Assembly: GCF_003611035.1 (NCBI RefSeq)
Contig: NZ_CP030033.1
Span: 2,728,001-2,792,000 of the forward strand
Length of the DNA stretch: 64,000 nt
DNA from: Cryobacterium soli
GTDB lineage: Bacteria; Actinomycetota; Actinomycetes; Actinomycetales; Microbacteriaceae
Direction: 5' to 3'
The notes beneath the pieces were generated by a model. The model was not told where the DNA came from and searched no databases. It saw nothing but the letters and a program-made list of their open reading frames with translations. Shown piece by piece: positions 61,418 to 64,000 of this stretch (the stretch's first letter is position 1; each line of letters begins with the position of its first letter). The position numbers and the translations under genes are program-made.

Positions 61418-62314
61418 ACGCGATCCCCAGGATCGATCAATCAGGACGAGGTGTACGTCGTCTCGAGCTTGCCTCAACCCGGAGAAACTGTGCTGAGTCG
61501 AGACCGGCGCATGCAACTGGGAGGGAAAGGGGCCAATCAAGCGGTCGCGGCAAGCAGGCTAGGCGCGCAAGTGGTGATGGTTGCATCGGTGGGAGCCGAT
61601 CTCCCCGGAGAAAGCGCCATCGAGCGACTGGCTCGTGAGGGCGTCAATTCTGCTGGAGTTCGGCGTTATGCGGCAAGCTTCACTGGAAGCGCTGTCGTTG
61701 TCGTCGAGAAATCTGGTGAAAATCTGATCGTTGTTGACTCAGGTGCTAACCACGCCGATCCGACGATCGCGACTCGTGCGGCAGAGGTGATGGGGGCGCG
61801 AGACCTGGTCGTTCTGCAGGGCGAATTGTCTGAGCGATGTACGCAAAGCGTGATCGAAAGCACGAAAACACTAGGTGCCCGAGTATTGCTGAACCTCGCT
61901 CCCGTCCAGTCGGTCGCTGCTGCCTCGTTAGGAGCGGTCGACCCTCTCGTGGTCAACGAAGGAGAGGCCAGGGGGCTGGCGACGAAATTTGGGTGTGCGA
62001 ACAGGGACAGCATTGAGGTCGTGTTGCAGTATCTGCTTGGGTTCTGTCCGGCGGTTGTCATCACGCGCGGAGGCGATGGAGTCATCGTCGGGGACTCATC
62101 CGGCATTGTTTAGATCGCGGCGGAGCAGGTGTCCGTCGCCGACACGACTGGGGCGGGGGATGCATTTGTGGGCGGGTTAGCGGTGGCCCTCCTAGAGGGG
62201 GTGTCGCTGCGTCACGCCGCGCGGTTCGCAAATCATGTTGCTGCGCACGCGGTTTCGCACGTGGGTGCGATGGATGCCTATCCGATGCGGCGAGACCTCA
62301 CAATATCCAGTTGA
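61414..62314 (+). pseudogene. Broken ribokinase-like (PfkB) gene
   Basis: PfkB-family sugar kinase with two lesions. A GTG overlaps the rhamnosidase stop (GTGA, 61414), but the family start GSINQDEVYVVSSLPQPGE lies in another frame from about 61430, so a one-base frameshift sits in the CCCC run near 61425-61429. The body is intact (LGGKGANQAVAASRLGAQVV, LLNLAPVQSVAAASLGAVDP) up to a TAG at 62111-62113; the frame then continues with VSVADTTGAGDAFVGGLAVA, containing the catalytic Asp and anion hole. Without this the 220-residue main piece cannot be active. Confidence 0.87.
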
Positions 62315-62345
62315 TCACAACTGGACACTTCAGTGCTGATCGCCT

Positions 62346-62379
62346 GGCCTCTCCCCTTGGAGCCCATCGAGGAGAGGCC
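62346..62379. terminator. Bidirectional hairpin between convergent genes
   Basis: GGCCTCTCC (62346-62354) pairs perfectly with GGAGAGGCC (62371-62379) between the kinase and glycoside hydrolase ends. It has no clear T-tract but a good position for termination from both sides. Confidence 0.6.
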
Positions 62380-62435
62380 GGGCAATTGTGCGTATCGGGA
62401 TGGCGCATGCGCGAGTGACGCCGCGCCGTCCCGGG

Positions 62436-64000
62436 TCAGGTCACCGTGAATCGCACATCGTCAACGAAGAACTTCGAGACCCAGGGAGCGGTTGAACCGA
62501 CGGCACGGAAACCGATCTCGATCTCGGTCACCTTGTTTCGAGCCGGCCAGCCGACAAGGTCGATCGAGATTGACTGCCAGGATCCACCCGGAGATAGCAC
62601 CGTCACGGTGCGTGACGACCCATCTTGAGCTCGGACGGTCACTACGGCTTCGTAGTCCGTGGCACCGGGTGCACCGCCCCAATGATCCAGACTGAGTCGA
62701 AGATATCTGTGCTGGGAGGCGTCGACCGGTCGCTCAAAGGTGCGGATGACCTTTCGCCAAGTCGCGCCAGCGACAGCTGAGGACTCTGCAGAAAGCAGCT
62801 TTGCCCCCGTTGAAGCGGCAGGAATCGAAGCGGGTGAGGAGGGGAAGACCGAGGTTGCGGTCGCGGTTCCGCTTCCTGGCAACCATCCTTCGGTCCCGGT
62901 TTCGAAGCCGCCGAGAGGCACTTGCGAATCGACGAGACCAAGCGGGAAAGGGTCGTGTGCCTTGTAGGCCGTTATGTAATCAGTCAGGTAGTCGAGATAT
63001 CGAGATCCCAACGGGCCCGATGATGGTTCGATGTCGCGGCTGTACTCGTTCGTGAAGTTGTCAACGAACTGGGTCTGACCGGACCCGTTCTCGAACCGTT
63101 GCGCGATCCACTCATTCCACCACGTGACAGTGACGATTTTCGGACGCACATCGAATGCTCGTTGCCACTGACTCGCGAAGGTTGTCCCCCCTCGTCGGGG
63201 CGTCGCGGTTAACGGATGTGACATATAGCTTTCCTGGAACGCGGTGGCAACGGTCACCTGTTCTGGCATTCCTCCTGTCATCGCCACCTGCTGCGGATGC
63301 GGCTGGAGGAAAGACCACTCACTTGACCCCAGAGATGGCTGCAGACCCCACATCTTTCTTTGGGTGAAGGTGGTTGCCAGGCTCGTTGGCACTACATCTG
63401 TAGCCAGCATCAGCGGTTTCCCACCCCATTCAACGAACAGCTCGTCATACGTGCCTGGAGCGTAGAACTCGTCTCGAATCCCGATCCCTGCGAATGCCGG
63501 GTCCGGTTCAGCCGAGCTGGTTCTGTTCCAGAAGACCACGTGAGGAGTGTCTAGCCCTTCGGCGCGCATTGTCAGCATCTCGTCGAGCAGAATTCGAACG
63601 GGGTCGAGGAACAGCTGGTCGTAGTAGGCCGAGGGCCAGGTGCTGTCGGCATTTGAGTTGTCGACAATGATGAAGTCCACACCCGCCGATTCCAGCTGCG
63701 CCATGTGTCGGCGGATGACCGCGCGATCATCGGAGCGGTAATAGCCGCCAGCGGGCTGACCCCAATAGTGAAATGCACCTAATGGCCCCCAGCTTGGGAC
63801 CAATCCCGCTGAGTTGGCGGCGTTGAAAATCGCACTGATGTCTGGTGGGTTTGGAGTTCAAGAGCTGGGAACGACGGGATTGAACCATACCGAGTAGAGG
63901 ATCGAAACCATGTCGTCGCGATCGGTGATGTCCAGCGGGGAGGAGTCCGATATCGCAGTCGATGCTGGGGTGGTTTCACCTCCTGCGGAAAAAGGCCCGA
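62436..64000 (-). pseudogene. Secreted GH71/GH99-like glycoside hydrolase with C-terminal beta-sandwich; in-frame TGA, runs off the window
   Basis: From the right edge the minus strand reads PFSAGGETTPASTAISDSSP, then DMVSILYSVWFNPVVPSS, a TGA at 63858-63860, and continues in the same frame TPNPPDISAIFNAANSAGLV, PSWGPLGAFHYWGQPAGGYY to a stop at 62436. The body, with MAQLESAGVDFIIVDNSNAD, WWNEWIAQR and the final beta-sandwich (about the last 145 residues, PWVSKFFVDDVRFTVT) that may bind sugar, resembles the DUF5010/GH71-GH99 group of secreted hydrolases. The stop probably replaced GGA. An internal TTG at 63803 could not restore the missing front. The start and signal peptide lie beyond 64000. 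Confidence 0.75.

Noticed and set aside
63858..63860. TGA read as selenocysteine
   Set aside because: The residue is at a surface loop (PSS-x-TPN) with no SECIS-like hairpin noticed and no selenoprotein family match; a nonsense change is simpler.
1..64000. CRISPR arrays, tRNA/rRNA genes, replication origin
   Set aside because: No regularly spaced repeats, no cloverleaf candidates and no DnaA-box clusters were seen on reading either strand.

Overview
The window is high-GC actinobacterial chromosome. Coding regions sit near 70% G+C, GTG starts are frequent, and the regulators belong to actinobacterial families (WYL, MerR, LacI, FCD-type GntR). Fused PxpBC, a biotin carboxylase/BCCP protein, heliorhodopsin and many short regulator-enzyme pairs suggest a Microbacteriaceae-type organism, possibly close to Cryobacterium. 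The genus is an inference; no rRNA or marker gene is present to settle it.

Region by region: 0.2-3.1 kb is the anaerobic ribonucleotide reductase operon nrdDG behind a tandem pair of NrdR boxes. 3.1-9.5 kb holds a SRPBCC/MarR pair, a GH10 xylanase without signal peptide, a manganese (yybP-ykoY) riboswitch in front of a TerC exporter, a heliorhodopsin gene split by an in-frame TAA, and a divergent SDR/XRE pair. 9.5-12.3 kb carries a DHA2 drug exporter, a DUF1905 protein and a PEP mutase-like enzyme. 12.3-18.8 kb is a 5-oxoproline locus: a GntR repressor facing an NRAMP-like transporter, pxpA, fused pxpBC and a biotin carboxylase-BCCP protein. 18.9-48 kb is a mosaic of small detoxification, DNA-repair, transport and regulator units, several with clear palindromic operators. 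It includes AlkC-like and AAG-type DNA glycosylases, two tandem paralogous lipoproteins and an LCP cell-wall protein. 47.9-52 kb is a LacI-controlled Gfo/Idh - ThuA - Gfo/Idh operon.

From 52.2 kb the character changes. A decayed serine recombinase, a 42-bp perfect palindrome and a decayed antibiotic-monooxygenase gene mark a junction. From about 53.27 kb the G+C drops (for example 32 of 60 bases at 54781-54840, against 44 of 60 at 17161-17220). This lower-GC island encodes a sugar ABC importer (two permeases and a binding lipoprotein, no ATPase), a nucleoside hydrolase-like enzyme, a LacI repressor, a GH78 alpha-L-rhamnosidase, a broken ribokinase-like gene and a broken secreted glycoside hydrolase that runs off the window. 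A 20-bp perfect palindrome before the importer and a related sequence before the rhamnosidase suggest one LacI regulon for uptake and hydrolysis of a rhamnosyl-containing compound.

Five loci carry in-frame stops or frameshifts: heliorhodopsin, recombinase, monooxygenase, ribokinase and the terminal glycoside hydrolase. Four of the five are in the last 12 kb. The most distinctive points are the split heliorhodopsin downstream of a Mn-riboswitch/TerC unit, the urea-carboxylase-like make-up of the oxoprolinase operon, and the partly decayed rhamnosidase/nucleoside hydrolase island. No tRNA, rRNA, CRISPR array or intact transposase was seen.
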